Assembly: GCF_024436035.1 (NCBI RefSeq)
Contig: NZ_JANFNG010000033.1
Location: 1-64,000, forward strand
Source of the DNA: Streptomyces humicola
GTDB taxonomy: Bacteria > Actinomycetota > Actinomycetes > Streptomycetales > Streptomycetaceae
Direction of reading: 5' to 3'
Length of the DNA stretch: 64,000 bases
Shown here: piece by piece, positions 46,694 through 57,376 of the stretch
How positions within the stretch are numbered: position 1 is the stretch's first letter
Layout: the number at the start of each line of letters is the position of its first letter
The notes under the pieces: generated by a model
What the model saw: the letters and a program-made list of their open reading frames with translations, nothing else
Databases searched by the model: none
What the model was told of the DNA's origin: nothing
Program-made: the position numbers and the translations under genes

Positions 46694-48187
46694 ATGGCTG
46701 ACCTGACACGGCTCACCGCCGCCGAGACCGCGGCCGCCATCGCCTCCGGCGAGGCCTCCGCGGTGGAGGTGACCCAGGCCCACCTGGACCGCATCGCCGC
46801 CGTCGACGAAAAGGTGCACGCCTTCCTGCACGTCGACACCGACGGCGCGCTGGGGGCGGCCGAGGCGGTCGACGCCAAGCGAGCCAAGGGCGAGGAGCTG
46901 GGCCCGCTCGCCGGTGTCCCGCTCGCGCTCAAGGACATCTTCACCACCGAGGGCGTGCCGACCACCGTCGGCTCCAAGATCCTCGAAGGCTGGATCCCGC
47001 CGTACGACGCGACGCTCACCAAGCGCCTGAAGCACGCCGGCGTCGTCATCCTCGGCAAGACCAACATGGACGAGTTCGCCATGGGGTCCTCGACCGAGAA
47101 CAGCGCGTACGGCCCGACCGGCAACCCGTGGGACCTGACCCGCATCCCCGGTGGCTCCGGCGGCGGCTCCGCCGCGGCGCTCGCCTCCTTCCAGGCGCCG
47201 CTGGCGATCGGCACGGACACCGGCGGGTCGATCCGCCAGCCCGCGGCCGTCACCGGCACCGTCGGCGTCAAGCCCACCTACGGCGGCGTCTCCCGGTACG
47301 GGATGGTGGCCTTCTCGTCCTCCCTGGACCAGGGCGGGCCGTGCGCCCGTACCGTCCTCGACGCGGCGCTGCTGCACCAGACCATCGCCGGCCACGACCC
47401 GATGGACTCCACATCCATCGACGCGCCCGTGCCGCCGGTGGTCGAGGCCGCTCGCAACGGGGACGTCCGGGGTCTGCGCGTCGGCGTCGTCAAGGAGTTC
47501 GCCGGCGAGGGCTACCAGGCCGGCGTCATGCAGCGCTTCACCGAGTCGGTCGAGCTGCTGCGTGAGCTGGGCGCCGAGGTCGTCGAGGTGTCCTGTCCGT
47601 CGTTCACGTACGCGCTCGCCGCGTACTACGTGATCGCGCCCTCCGAGTGCTCCTCGAACCTGGCGCGCTTCGACGGCCTGCGCTACGGCCTGCGGGTCGC
47701 GGACGACGGCACGCACTCCGCGGAGGAGGTCACCGCGCTGACCCGCGAGGCGGGCTTCGGCCCCGAGGTCAAGCGCCGCATCATGCTCGGCACGTACGCG
47801 CTCAGCTCCGGCTACTACGACGCGTACTACGGCTCGGCGCAGAAGGTCCGCACGCTGATCACCCGCGACTTCCAGCGTGCGTTCGGCGATGTGGACGTGC
47901 TCGTCTCGCCGACCACGCCGACCACCGCGTTCCCCATCGGGGAGCGTGCGGACGACCCGATGGCGATGTACCTCGCCGACCTGTGCACCATCCCGGCCAA
48001 CCTTGCGGGCAATGCGGCGATGTCGCTGCCGTGCGGCCTCGCGCCCGAGGACGGGCTCCCGGTCGGACTGCAGATCATCGCCCCGGCGATGGCGGACGAC
48101 CGACTCTACCGGGTGGGAGCCGCGGTCGAGGCCGGCTTCGTGGAACGCTGGGGCCACCCGCTGCTGGAGGAGGCACCAGCGCTGTGA
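46694..48187 (+). CDS. gatA: Glu/Asp-tRNA amidotransferase subunit A
   Basis: This 497-residue amidase-signature enzyme frees ammonia from glutamine. The Lys-cisSer-Ser triad is visible: [21 protein letters not shown] and [18 protein letters not shown] 46694 is set by GGAGGAG; a GTG at 46685 overlaps the gatC stop. It precedes a small gene and gatB. Confidence 0.97.
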   Translation: MADLTRLTAAETAAAIASGEASAVEVTQAHLDRIAAVDEKVHAFLHVDTDGALGAAEAVDAKRAKGEELGPLAGVPLALKDIFTTEGVPTTVGSKILEGWIPPYDATLTKRLKHAGVVILGKTNMDEFAMGSSTENSAYGPTGNPWDLTRIPGGSGGGSAAALASFQAPLAIGTDTGGSIRQPAAVTGTVGVKPTYGGVSRYGMVAFSSSLDQGGPCARTVLDAALLHQTIAGHDPMDSTSIDAPVPPVVEAARNGDVRGLRVGVVKEFAGEGYQAGVMQRFTESVELLRELGAEVVEVSCPSFTYALAAYYVIAPSECSSNLARFDGLRYGLRVADDGTHSAEEVTALTREAGFGPEVKRRIMLGTYALSSGYYDAYYGSAQKVRTLITRDFQRAFGDVDVLVSPTTPTTAFPIGERADDPMAMYLADLCTIPANLAGNAAMSLPCGLAPEDGLPVGLQIIAPAMADDRLYRVGAAVEAGFVERWGHPLLEEAPAL

Positions 48188-48272
48188 GCGTCGACCGCGC
48201 GGCCGCCGGGCCGCAGATGACATTCGAAGCCGCGCCCCTCGCCGCGCGGTCGCAGAAGCGAACGGAGGCACG

Positions 48273-48512
48273 GTGAGCACCTTGCAGAAGGCCAAGGGCT
48301 TCAAGAAGTCCAAGCCCGGCACCTACCTGTCCATCGGCACCACGCTGTTCGGTTCGGTGGGCGTGATCAAGCAGGCGCGCACCGCACGCAACGATCACGA
48401 CACGCTCAAGCTGATCGACGCGGTCGTCGGCGGCGTGGCGATCGTCACCGGCGTGGCCCTGCTCGTACGCGAGCTGCGCCGGATGGACAGCGGCGACGTG
48501 CTTGCCGACTGA
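48273..48512 (+). CDS. Small conserved-looking membrane protein between gatA and gatB
   Basis: This 79-residue protein has a basic start (STLQKAKGFKKSKPGTYLS), one likely membrane segment LIDAVVGGVAIVTGVALLV and a charged tail. GTG 48273 follows ACGGAGG. It is inserted between gatA and gatB and is probably cotranscribed. Function is unknown. Confidence 0.75.
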   Translation: MSTLQKAKGFKKSKPGTYLSIGTTLFGSVGVIKQARTARNDHDTLKLIDAVVGGVAIVTGVALLVRELRRMDSGDVLAD

Positions 48513-48537
48513 CGCGGGCTGAGAGGGAAAGTTTTCC

Positions 48538-50049
48538 GTGACTGTCACTGACGAACTGGTGTCGTACGAGGACGCGCTGGAGTCCTACGACCCCGTCATG
48601 GGCCTCGAGGTCCACGTCGAGCTCGGCACCAAGACCAAGATGTTCTGCTGCTGTTCCACCAGCCTCGGTGCCGAGCCGAACAGCCAGACCTGCCCGACCT
48701 GCCTCGGGCTGCCCGGCTCGCTGCCGGTCGTCAACGCGACCGGCGTGGAGTCGGCCATCAAGATCGGTCTCGCGCTCAACTGCGAGATCGCCGAGTGGTG
48801 TCGCTTCGCCCGGAAGAACTACTTCTATCCGGACATGCCGAAGAACTTCCAGACCTCGCAGTACGACGAGCCGATCGCCTTCAACGGCTATCTGGACGTC
48901 GCCCTGGAGGACGGCGAGATCTTCCGGGTCGAGATCGAACGCGCCCACATGGAGGAGGACACCGGCAAGTCCACCCATATCGGGGGCGCCACCGGCCGGA
49001 TCCACGGAGCCTCGCACTCGCTGCTCGACTACAACCGGGCCGGCATCCCGCTGATCGAGATCGTCACCAAGCCGATCGTCGGCGCGGGGGCGCGGGCGCC
49101 CGAGGTCGCCAAGGCGTACGTCACCGAGCTGCGCGAGCTCATCCGGGCGCTCGGGGTCTCCGAGGCCCGCATGGAGATGGGCCAGATGCGCTGCGACGTC
49201 AACCTGTCGCTGCGCCCGAACGGCACCGAGACCTTCGGCACCCGCTCGGAGACGAAGAACGTCAACTCGCTGCGCTCCGTTGAGCGTGCGGTGCGCTTCG
49301 AGATCCAGCGGCACGCCGCGGTGCTCGACTCCGGCGGCACGGTGGTGCAGGAGACCCGGCACTTCAACGAGGACACCGGTTCGACCACCTCCGGCCGGAT
49401 CAAGGAGGAGGCCGAGGACTACCGGTACTTCCCCGAGCCTGACCTGGTGCCCATCGCTCCCGAGCGTGCATGGGTCGAGGAGTTGCGCGCCGCCCTGCCG
49501 GAGCTGCCACGGGTGCGCCGCCAGCGGCTCAAGGCCGAGTGGGGCATCTCCGACCACGAGATGCAGTCGGTGCTCAACGCCGGCGCGATCGATCCGATCG
49601 TCGCGACGATCGACGCGGGCGCACCGGCCGACCAGGCACGCAAGTGGTGGATGGGCGAGCTGGCCCGCCGCGCCAACGAGGACGACGTGGAGCTGTCGGC
49701 GCTGCCGATCACCCCGGAGCAGGTGGCGCGGGTGTGCGCGCTGGTCGCCGAGGGATCGCTCAACGACAAGCTGGCCCGCCAGGTGATCGAGGGCGTGCTC
49801 GCGGGCGAGGGCGACCCGGATCAGGTCGTCGACAAGCGCGGCCTTGCGGTCGTCTCGGACGAGGGCGCGCTGGGCGCCGCTGTGGACGAGGCCATCGCGG
49901 CGAACCCGGGCGTCGCCGACAAGATCCGGGGCGGCAAGGTCGCCGCTGCCGGTGCGCTCGTCGGCGCCGTGATGAAGGCGACGCGTGGCCAGGCGGACGC
50001 GGCGCGGGTGCGCGAGCTGATCCTGGAGAAGCTCGGCGTTCAGGGCTGA
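48538..50049 (+). CDS. gatB: Asp/Glu-tRNA amidotransferase subunit B
   Basis: This 503-residue subunit binds the misacylated tRNA and transfers ammonia. The signature [18 protein letters not shown], the zinc cysteines CCCSTSLG and [12 protein letters not shown], and the later [16 protein letters not shown] are intact, with the C-terminal tail domain complete. GTG 48538 follows AGAGGGAAAG. A strong terminator comes 18 bp after the stop. Confidence 0.97.
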   Translation: MTVTDELVSYEDALESYDPVMGLEVHVELGTKTKMFCCCSTSLGAEPNSQTCPTCLGLPGSLPVVNATGVESAIKIGLALNCEIAEWCRFARKNYFYPDMPKNFQTSQYDEPIAFNGYLDVALEDGEIFRVEIERAHMEEDTGKSTHIGGATGRIHGASHSLLDYNRAGIPLIEIVTKPIVGAGARAPEVAKAYVTELRELIRALGVSEARMEMGQMRCDVNLSLRPNGTETFGTRSETKNVNSLRSVERAVRFEIQRHAAVLDSGGTVVQETRHFNEDTGSTTSGRIKEEAEDYRYFPEPDLVPIAPERAWVEELRAALPELPRVRRQRLKAEWGISDHEMQSVLNAGAIDPIVATIDAGAPADQARKWWMGELARRANEDDVELSALPITPEQVARVCALVAEGSLNDKLARQVIEGVLAGEGDPDQVVDKRGLAVVSDEGALGAAVDEAIAANPGVADKIRGGKVAAAGALVGAVMKATRGQADAARVRELILEKLGVQG

Positions 50050-50067
50050 ACTGCACATACAGCGCAC

Positions 50068-50104
50068 AAGGGGCGGGGCTCCCGTGGCGGGAGCCCCGCC
50101 CCTT
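50068..50104 (+). terminator. Strong hairpin terminator after gatB
   Basis: A 17-bp perfect stem, AAGGGGCGGGGCTCCCG (50068-50084) with CGGGAGCCCCGCCCCTT (50088-50104), has a 3-nt loop. There is no long T run, as is common for Streptomyces terminators. It ends the gat operon. The rest of the gap to 50331 is plain, with no gene seen. Confidence 0.85.
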
Positions 50105-50331
50105 GGTGCTCTTCGGTGCGGTGCTCTTCGGTGCACCGAGGTGCTCTCCGGGCCGCCGATTGCCTTATCCGAGGCGGCGTAAGGCGGAAATAAGCCCTTG
50201 TGAGGAAGCACACGAAAGCCGCAAAGGATCTCTTAATGCTGCCACTGTTGAGGGCTGGACGGCACGGCTTCGGCCGCCGTTGATCGGCATTCGGGCGCCA
50301 TCGGACAGGGAAGCAGACAGGTATTCAGGGT

Positions 50332-52605
50332 ATGGCCGTACTCGCCCGGTGGTGTCTTCACCGCCGCCTCGCCGTCATCGTTCTGTGGCTGGCAGCCCTC
50401 GCAGGCGTCTCGACCGCCGCGGCCCTCACCGGCTCCGCGTACTCGCAGAACTACTCCGTCCCCGGCACGGAGTCCGACAAGGCGGCCGCGCTGTTGCGGG
50501 AGGCGTTCCCCGGCCGGACCGGCGACACCGACACCATCGTCTGGCACACCACGGGCACCAAGGGCACCACGGTCAGGGCCGCCTCCGTGGAGCAGCGGAT
50601 GACCGGCGCCCTCGACAAGGTCGCGGGGCTCCCCGGCGTCGGGAGCGTGACCAGTCCGTACACCGTCGACGCCGCAGCAGAGGCCGACGGCACCGCGCAG
50701 ATCAGCCCGGACGGCCGCACCGCCTACGCCACCGTGACCTTCGACGCCTCCACCGACCACCTCAAGGCGAGCGAGGTCCAGCGCGTTGTCGACACCGCCA
50801 AGGCGGCCTCGTCGAGCGATCTGCAGGTGGAGCTCGGCGGCGATGGCATCGGGCTCACCGAGCAGTCCACCGGGCACCTCAGTGAGATCATCGGCATCGC
50901 GGTCGCGGCCGTCGTCCTGCTCTTCGCCTTCGGTTCGGTCGCCGCGATGTGCCTGCCCATCGCCACCGCCGTCGTCGGCGTCGGCACCGCGTACATGGGT
51001 ATCCAACTGCTCGGGCATCTGATGACCGTCGCCGACTTCGCACCGATGCTCGGCACGCTCATCGGCCTCGGCGTCGGCATCGACTACGCGCTGTTCATCG
51101 TCACCCGGCACCGCAGAGGGCTCAGACGCGGCCTGAGCGTGCAGCAGGCGGCGGAATGCGCGGTGGCCACCTCCGGGCGTGCCGTGGTCTTCGCGGGCGG
51201 CACCGTTTGCGTCGCCGTGCTCGGGCTGCTCGCACTCGGCCTGAGCTTCCTCAACGGCGTGGCGATCGCCGCCTCGCTCACCGTCCTGCTGACCGTAGCG
51301 GCCTCCGTGACGCTGCTGCCGGCGCTGCTCGGCGTCATCGGCGAGCGGGCGCTCAGCAAGCGCGAGCGGCGGCGGCTCGCCGAGCACGGCCCGATACCCG
51401 AGCTGCCGACCGGGCTTGCCGCCCGCTGGTCCGCCTTCGTCGAGCGTCACCCGAAGCTGCTCGCGGGCGTCGCCGCCGCTGTCATGCTCGTCCTAGCGGT
51501 GCCCACCCTCTCCCTGCGCCTCGGCACCTCCGACCAGGGCAACGACCCGGCAACGTCCACCACCCGCAAGGCGTACGACATGATCGCCGAGGGCTTCGGG
51601 CCCGGCGTCAACGGACCGCTCCAGATCGTCGCCCAGACCTCCAACGCCGCGGACCGGGTCGCCGCCGACGAACTCACCGACACCCTACGCACCACGCCTG
51701 GTGTCGCCTCCGTCACGGCGGGCAGCACCCAGGGCGCCGGGGACATCGAGGTGATCACGGTCGTCCCCACCAGCTCTCCGCAGTCGCAGGCGACGAGCGA
51801 CCTGATCGACCACCTGCGCCACGACGTGATCCCGCGCGCCGAGCAGGGCACCTCGCTGCAGGTCTACGTCGGCGGTGAGACGGCCGGCTACGACGACTTC
51901 GCGGCGGTGCTCGTCGGCAAGCTGCCGCTCTTCGGCGGGGTGGTCATCGCTCTCGGCGGGGTGCTGCTGCTCGTCGCCTTCCGCAGCCTCGGCATACCGC
52001 TCAAGGCGGCGCTGATGAACATGGCCGCCGTCGCCTCCTCGTTCGGCGTGGTGGTGGCGATCTTCCAGTGGGGCTGGGGCAGCGAGCTGATGGGGCTGGG
52101 CAGGGCGGGCCCGATTGAGCCCTTCCTGCCGGTGATCATGCTCTCGGTGCTTTTCGGGCTCTCCATGGACTACCAGGTCTTCCTGGTCAGCCGGATGTAC
52201 GAGGAGTGGCTCGCGACCCGCGACAACCGGCGCGCGGTACGCGTCGGGCTCGCCGAGACCAGCCGCGTGATCAACTCGGCCGCGGTAATCATGATTTCGG
52301 TATTCCTCGCCTTCGTGCTCAGCGGCGACAGGACGATCGCGATGTTCGGCATCGGGCTCGCGGCCGCCGTCGCGCTGGACGCGTTCGTCCTGCGTACCCT
52401 CCTCGTTCCGGCGCTGATGCACCTGCTCGGCGGCGCCAATTGGTGGCTGCCCGCATGGCTGGACCGACGGCTGCCCAGAATCGGCATCGAACCGCCCGAG
52501 GAGGTCCACCCCGCCGTGGCTGCCGAGTTCGGTGTCCAGACCGAGCCGAACGGGCGCGCAGCGGGAGCCGGCGCCGAGGCGGACCCGATACGGGATCCCG
52601 GATAG
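50332..52605 (+). CDS. MMPL-family (RND-type) membrane transporter
   Basis: This 757-residue protein has the MMPL layout: one N-terminal helix (RRLAVIVLWLAALAGVS), a periplasmic domain, five to six helices, a second periplasmic domain, and a second helix bundle. The family motif GLGVGIDYALFIVTRHR and the second-half equivalent VLFGLSMDYQVFLVSRM are both present, so proton-relay aspartates are kept. Actinobacterial MMPL proteins export lipids, siderophores or drugs; the substrate here is unknown. Confidence 0.9.
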   Translation: MAVLARWCLHRRLAVIVLWLAALAGVSTAAALTGSAYSQNYSVPGTESDKAAALLREAFPGRTGDTDTIVWHTTGTKGTTVRAASVEQRMTGALDKVAGLPGVGSVTSPYTVDAAAEADGTAQISPDGRTAYATVTFDASTDHLKASEVQRVVDTAKAASSSDLQVELGGDGIGLTEQSTGHLSEIIGIAVAAVVLLFAFGSVAAMCLPIATAVVGVGTAYMGIQLLGHLMTVADFAPMLGTLIGLGVGIDYALFIVTRHRRGLRRGLSVQQAAECAVATSGRAVVFAGGTVCVAVLGLLALGLSFLNGVAIAASLTVLLTVAASVTLLPALLGVIGERALSKRERRRLAEHGPIPELPTGLAARWSAFVERHPKLLAGVAAAVMLVLAVPTLSLRLGTSDQGNDPATSTTRKAYDMIAEGFGPGVNGPLQIVAQTSNAADRVAADELTDTLRTTPGVASVTAGSTQGAGDIEVITVVPTSSPQSQATSDLIDHLRHDVIPRAEQGTSLQVYVGGETAGYDDFAAVLVGKLPLFGGVVIALGGVLLLVAFRSLGIPLKAALMNMAAVASSFGVVVAIFQWGWGSELMGLGRAGPIEPFLPVIMLSVLFGLSMDYQVFLVSRMYEEWLATRDNRRAVRVGLAETSRVINSAAVIMISVFLAFVLSGDRTIAMFGIGLAAAVALDAFVLRTLLVPALMHLLGGANWWLPAWLDRRLPRIGIEPPEEVHPAVAAEFGVQTEPNGRAAGAGAEADPIRDPG

Positions 52606-52756
52606 GGCGCTTCTAAGGCACCGGGCGCCGACAGGGCCTGTCGCCTAAGGCCCGCGGACGTGGAGAGATCGGGAAGTCGCCCGATGTGCGCAGCCCCCCT
52701 TGCAGACGAGGCTTGAGGCAGTCAGCAAGCCACGACCGAAGCCCGAGGGGGGCGCC

Positions 52757-53020
52757 ATGCACTACTACGAAGCGGAGTTCAGGTACCGGGAATCCGAGCT
52801 GCGTCGCGAGGCCGCGCAATGGCGGCTGGCGCGTGAGGCGCTGAAGGAGCTGGAGACCGAGCTCGACGCACTGGCGGAACCAACCGAACCGGCCGAACCG
52901 ACCGAATCGGCCGAATCGGCCGAGCCGCAGGCCGCCGGGGCCCGCTCGGTGACCGGGGCCCGCGTCACGCGGCCCAAGGCCACCTCCCGGCTGCGGTCCT
53001 GGTTCCGTACGGCCGCGTGA
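52757..53020 (+). CDS. Small coiled-coil protein with EPTE repeats
   Basis: This 87-residue protein has an Arg/Glu-rich helical first half (YRESELRREAAQWRL then LKELETELDALAE), probably coiled coil. A 9-bp-period repeat (52878-52926) encodes EPTEPAEPTESAESAEPQ, and the tail is basic. ATG 52757 follows GAGGGGGGCG. No family is recognised. It is upstream of the LuxR regulator. Confidence 0.65.
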   Translation: MHYYEAEFRYRESELRREAAQWRLAREALKELETELDALAEPTEPAEPTESAESAEPQAAGARSVTGARVTRPKATSRLRSWFRTAA

Positions 53021-53105
53021 ATGCACCGCGTTCATGTCCCGCGCGAATGTCCCGGTATCCGGGACGACCCGGATAAGCGATGCCGGATTGTCGGACCCCT
53101 GTGCG

Positions 53106-56100
53106 ATGCTCAGCTCCGTGCAGACTCAGTCCGTCTCCCCGGTGTTCGTCGGCCGCGCCCGTGAGCTGAAGGCGCTCGGCGCCGCGCTCGCCCGCGCCCA
53201 CGCGGGCGAGCCGCAGGCGCTGCTCGTCGGAGGCGAGGCGGGCGTCGGCAAGACCCGGCTGCTGGAGGAGTTCTGCGCCGCGGCGGGCGCCGCGGGCGCC
53301 ACGACGGCGGTGGGCGGCTGCGTGGAGATCGGCGCCGACGGCCTGCCCTATCAGCCGATATCCACCGCTTTGCGCGTGCTGTACCGAAGCCTCGGCGACG
53401 AACTCGCCCGCGCCGCCGCAGGGTTCGAGGACGAACTGGCTCGCATCCTGCCCGAATTGGGCGAAGCAGGACGAGAGGGGCGTGACGAGTTCGGGCGCGC
53501 CCGGCTCTTCGAGCTCACCGCCCGCCTCATCGAGCGGCTCAGCGCCGACCGCACCCTCGTCCTCGCCTTCGAGGACCTGCACTGGTCCGACCGCTCCACC
53601 CGCGAACTGCTCGCCCACCTCTTCCGCGCGGTGCACCGCGCGCGGGTCGTCATCGTCGCCACCTACCGCACCGACGACATCCACCGCCGCCACCCGCTGC
53701 GCCCCTTCCTCGCCGAACTCGACCGGCTGCGCACCGCCCAGCGCATCGAACTGTCCCGGCTCAGCTGCGACGAAGTACGCCGCCAGATGGCCGGCATCCT
53801 GCAGGGCGAACCCGACCGCAGCCTCGTCGACCGCGTCTTCAAGCGCTCCGAGGGCAACCCGTTCTTCGTCGAGGAGCTCTCCTGCAACATCCGCGAGGGC
53901 TGCGACAGCGGGATCAGCGAGTCGCTGCGGGATGTGCTCCTCGTCCGGGTGGAGGCGCTGCCGGAGGACGCCCAGCGCATCGTCCGCGTCGCCGCCGAGG
54001 GCGGCTCCCAGGTCGGGCACGCGCTGCTCGCCGCCGTCGCCGCCATGCCCGACGACGAGGTGAACGAGGCGCTGCGGGCGGCCGTCGGCGCCAACATCCT
54101 GCTGCCGAGCGACGACGGGGACGGCTATCGCTTCCGCCACGCGCTGGTACGCGAAGCAGTCGTCGACGATCTGCTGCCGGGCGAGCGCAGCCGCATCAAC
54201 CGCCGTTACGCGGAGGCGCTGGAGGCCGAACCCGGTCTCGTCTGCGCCCCGGAACGGGCTGCCCGTCTCGCCAGCTACTGGTATCACGCACACGACGCGA
54301 GCAAGGGCCTGCCCGCGGTGCTCGAAGCCGCCGCGCAGGCGCGTCGCCGCCATGCGTTCGCCGAGCAGCTGAAGTTGCTGGAACGGGCGATGGAGCTGTG
54401 GGACGACGTACCGGAGGAGGAGCGGCGCGAGCTGCGCAACACCGGCTCCGCCGAGTCCTACCCGCCGTGCGGCTGCCACAAGGAGACCGCCGACCTGCAG
54501 CTGCACTACCTCGACCTGCTCGCCCAGGCCGCCGTCGCCGCCCGCCTCTCCGACTCCCGCGACCGCGGATACACCCTGGTGAAGCGGGCGCTGAAGCTGG
54601 TCGACTGCCGACGTGACCCGGTGCGCGCCGCCTGGTTCTGGCTGGAGCGCTCACGCCTGGTGATCGGCCTCGGGCGCGGCGACGGCTGCGAGGAGCTGGC
54701 GCGCGCCGAGGAGCTGGTCAGCGGCCTGCCGCCGTCGGGGGTGCACGCCGACGTTCTCGCCCAGCAGGCGGGCTGGGAGATGTGCTATGCGCCGAGCGAC
54801 GAGACCATACCCAAGGCCGAACGGGCCGTGGAGCTCGCCCGGTTGGTCCAGGCCGAGGACGTCGAGCTCAACGCACGGGTCACGCTGGCGACACTGCGGG
54901 TGAACGCGGGGGAGGAGCAGCTCGGCATCACCGAACTGTACGAGCTGCGCGAGCGGGCCGAACGGATCGGTGCGACGCGTGCGCTCACCCGCGCGCACGG
55001 CAACCTGGTGCACGCGCTGGAGCAGATCGGCCGGTCGGCGGAGGCGGTGCAGGCGGCGAAGACCGGCCTCGCGGTCGCCCAGCGCCGCGGCTCGCGTTCC
55101 AGCACCGCGTTCCTGAGCAGCAATCTCTTCGACGCCCTGATGTCGCTCGGTGAGTGGGACGCGGCCGATGCGCTCCTCGGCACGGCGAGCGAGGGCATCA
55201 AGGGCGGCGCTCTGGCCGCCATCGAACTGCGGGCCGCCCAGATGGCCCTGCTGCGGGGCGACCACGAGCGGGCGGCGGAGCGACTGGCGGGCTGCCGCGG
55301 GGCGTTCGGCCCCGCCGGAGGAGAACCGCAGCACGCTATACCGCTGGCGGAGGCCGAGATCGCCGTCGCCGCCGCCCGCGGGCGCCACGCCGAGGCACGG
55401 GCACGCCTGGTCGAAGCGCTGGACGCAGGTCTGGCGACGCTCGGCCACGAGTCGTACTGGTGGCATCTGCTGGCACGGGGGGCGGCCACCGAGGCGGACG
55501 CGCGCGGCCTGCCGGGGATGGATGAGGGCCGGTACGAGGTGCTCGACCGTCTCGCGCGGACCGCACGCTCACTGGCGTGCGTCGCGCCCGTGTGGGAGGC
55601 GTGGTCCAAGCACTTCACGGCCGAACTCGCCCGGGCCCGCGGCGAGTCGCAGCCGCGCCACTGGGCCGAGGCGGCCGGGGCGTTCGAGCCGTTGGAGCGG
55701 CCGTATCAGCTGGCGCAGACCCGCTTCCGCTGGGCGGAGTCACTGCTCGCGCGGACCGGCGCACGCGAGGAGGCGGAGGAGCTGCTGGCACAGGCGCACG
55801 AGACCGCGGCCCGGCTCGGCGCCCGTCCGCTGCGCGAGCAGATCGTCCTGCTCGCGGAACGGGCCCGCATTCGCCTCGCACCGCCCGCGCCGTCGGGGAA
55901 GGGCGCCGAGATCATCGACATGCCGGAGCCCGCCGACGCCGTCGACCCCGCGGACTCCTTCGGCCTCACGCCGCGCGAACGCGACGTCCTGCGGCTGGTC
56001 GCGGCAGGCCGGACCAATCGCGGTATCGCCGAGGAGCTGTTCATCTCGCCCAAGACGGCGAGCGTGCACGTCTCCAACATCCTTGCCAAGCTTGGCGTCT

Positions 56101-56174
56101 CCGGCCGAGGCGAGGCGGCGGCCGTGGCCCACCGCCTCCGTCTCGTCACGGAACGCGCCGAGCCGGTCGCCTAG
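53106..56174 (+). CDS. Large LuxR-family (LAL/MalT-like) transcriptional regulator
   Basis: This 1022-residue regulator has an N-terminal AAA ATPase (Walker A GGEAGVGKTRLL near residue 40; Walker B LVLAFEDLHWSD), a long helical TPR-like middle, and a C-terminal LuxR helix-turn-helix beginning LTPRERDVLRLVAAGRTN. It fits the LAL class, whose ATP and effector binding control DNA binding. ATG 53106 or GTG 53118 start possible; the conserved start is SPVFVGRARELKAL. No target is evident nearby. Confidence 0.9.
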   Translation: MLSSVQTQSVSPVFVGRARELKALGAALARAHAGEPQALLVGGEAGVGKTRLLEEFCAAAGAAGATTAVGGCVEIGADGLPYQPISTALRVLYRSLGDELARAAAGFEDELARILPELGEAGREGRDEFGRARLFELTARLIERLSADRTLVLAFEDLHWSDRSTRELLAHLFRAVHRARVVIVATYRTDDIHRRHPLRPFLAELDRLRTAQRIELSRLSCDEVRRQMAGILQGEPDRSLVDRVFKRSEGNPFFVEELSCNIREGCDSGISESLRDVLLVRVEALPEDAQRIVRVAAEGGSQVGHALLAAVAAMPDDEVNEALRAAVGANILLPSDDGDGYRFRHALVREAVVDDLLPGERSRINRRYAEALEAEPGLVCAPERAARLASYWYHAHDASKGLPAVLEAAAQARRRHAFAEQLKLLERAMELWDDVPEEERRELRNTGSAESYPPCGCHKETADLQLHYLDLLAQAAVAARLSDSRDRGYTLVKRALKLVDCRRDPVRAAWFWLERSRLVIGLGRGDGCEELARAEELVSGLPPSGVHADVLAQQAGWEMCYAPSDETIPKAERAVELARLVQAEDVELNARVTLATLRVNAGEEQLGITELYELRERAERIGATRALTRAHGNLVHALEQIGRSAEAVQAAKTGLAVAQRRGSRSSTAFLSSNLFDALMSLGEWDAADALLGTASEGIKGGALAAIELRAAQMALLRGDHERAAERLAGCRGAFGPAGGEPQHAIPLAEAEIAVAAARGRHAEARARLVEALDAGLATLGHESYWWHLLARGAATEADARGLPGMDEGRYEVLDRLARTARSLACVAPVWEAWSKHFTAELARARGESQPRHWAEAAGAFEPLERPYQLAQTRFRWAESLLARTGAREEAEELLAQAHETAARLGARPLREQIVLLAERARIRLAPPAPSGKGAEIIDMPEPADAVDPADSFGLTPRERDVLRLVAAGRTNRGIAEELFISPKTASVHVSNILAKLGVSGRGEAAAVAHRLRLVTERAEPVA

Positions 56175-56185
56175 GCCCTGACCGC

Positions 56186-57178
56186 CTAGTCCCACGAACC
56201 CCGGGCCCGCGGCAGCGCCGCGATCTCCGCCAGGTCGGCGTCGCTGAGCCGCACATCCGCCGCCGCTGCGTTCTCCACTGTCCAGCGCTGCTTCTTCGCG
56301 CCCGGGACGGGTACGACCTGCGGCCCCTGGGCGAGCACCCATGCCAGGGCGATCTGCGCCGCCGTCGAGTCGTGGCGCCCGGCGACACGTCGCAACCCGG
56401 CCACGATCGGCTGGTTGGCCGCCATCATCTCGGCCGTGAACCTCGGATGCCGCGCCCGGATGTCGTCCGGCTCGAACCCCTGGCCGGGCGTCAGGGTCCC
56501 GGTCAGGAAGCCGTTTCCGAGTGGCATCGCCGCCATGAAGCCGACGCCGCGCGCCGCGCACCAGGGCAGCAGATCCTCCAGCGCCTCCGCCGCCCACACC
56601 GACAGCTCCGCCTGCACGCACGTGACGGGGAAGACCTGCTGGGCACGTTCCAACTGCCGTATCGTCGCCGTGTGCAGGGCGTTTCCCGTGCGGCGGCTGC
56701 CGCGTGCCCCGACCGCGCACAGCCCCAGCGCCCGCACCTTCCCGGCCGCCACGAGCTCGGCCATCGCACCCCAGGTCTCCTCGATCGGCACCTCGGGATC
56801 GACGCGGTGCAGCTGGTACAGATCGATCACGTCGGTCTGCAGCCGCCGCAGCGACGCGTCGCATGCCCGCCTGACGTACGAGGGCCGTCCGTTGGCGACG
56901 ATGTGCTGCTCGCCGACGAGCAGTCCGACCTTGGTGGAGACGAAGGCATCCGCTCGCCGGGTCCGCAGCACCCGGCCCACCAGCAGCTCGTTGGTGAACG
57001 GACCGTACATGTCGGCCGTGTCGAGCAGTGACACCCCCGCGTCCATCGCGGCATGCACCGCCTTCAGCGAACTCTCGCCCTCCTGCTGCGAGGCGGTGTA
57101 GGCCCAGCTCATCGGCATGCACCCCAGTCCCACGGCGCCAACGCCGAGAGCCGTCGCACCGATCGTCCTGCGCTCCAC
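56186..57178 (-). CDS. Aldo/keto reductase
   Basis: This 330-residue NADPH-dependent reductase has the tetrad in place: Asp and Tyr in DTADMYGPF, Lys in VSTKVGLLV and His in YQLHRVDPE. The cofactor-binding C-terminus PVPGAKKQRWTVENAAA is typical of the AKR13/YajO-like group. GTG 57178 starts MERRTIGATALGVG; a longer upstream frame overlaps the divergent gene's leader. It converges on the LuxR gene. Confidence 0.92.
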   Translation of the reverse strand: MERRTIGATALGVGAVGLGCMPMSWAYTASQQEGESSLKAVHAAMDAGVSLLDTADMYGPFTNELLVGRVLRTRRADAFVSTKVGLLVGEQHIVANGRPSYVRRACDASLRRLQTDVIDLYQLHRVDPEVPIEETWGAMAELVAAGKVRALGLCAVGARGSRRTGNALHTATIRQLERAQQVFPVTCVQAELSVWAAEALEDLLPWCAARGVGFMAAMPLGNGFLTGTLTPGQGFEPDDIRARHPRFTAEMMAANQPIVAGLRRVAGRHDSTAAQIALAWVLAQGPQVVPVPGAKKQRWTVENAAAADVRLSDADLAEIAALPRARGSWD

Positions 57179-57376
57179 CTGGACCTGCCCTCCTCGCACG
57201 CCCCGACCCCGAAGGGGCGCAGACCAAGGTAACGTCCTGCTACGACAATCCGAACGACAGCCCGTGCGAGCGGCGCACGCGAGCAGGCGGAGGGGGTCCC
57301 CCGCGGAGCCTGGGAGCCGGGCGACCGCAACCCTGCGCCGCTGCCGCGGCGGGGCGAACGGAGGGACCGAGCGATC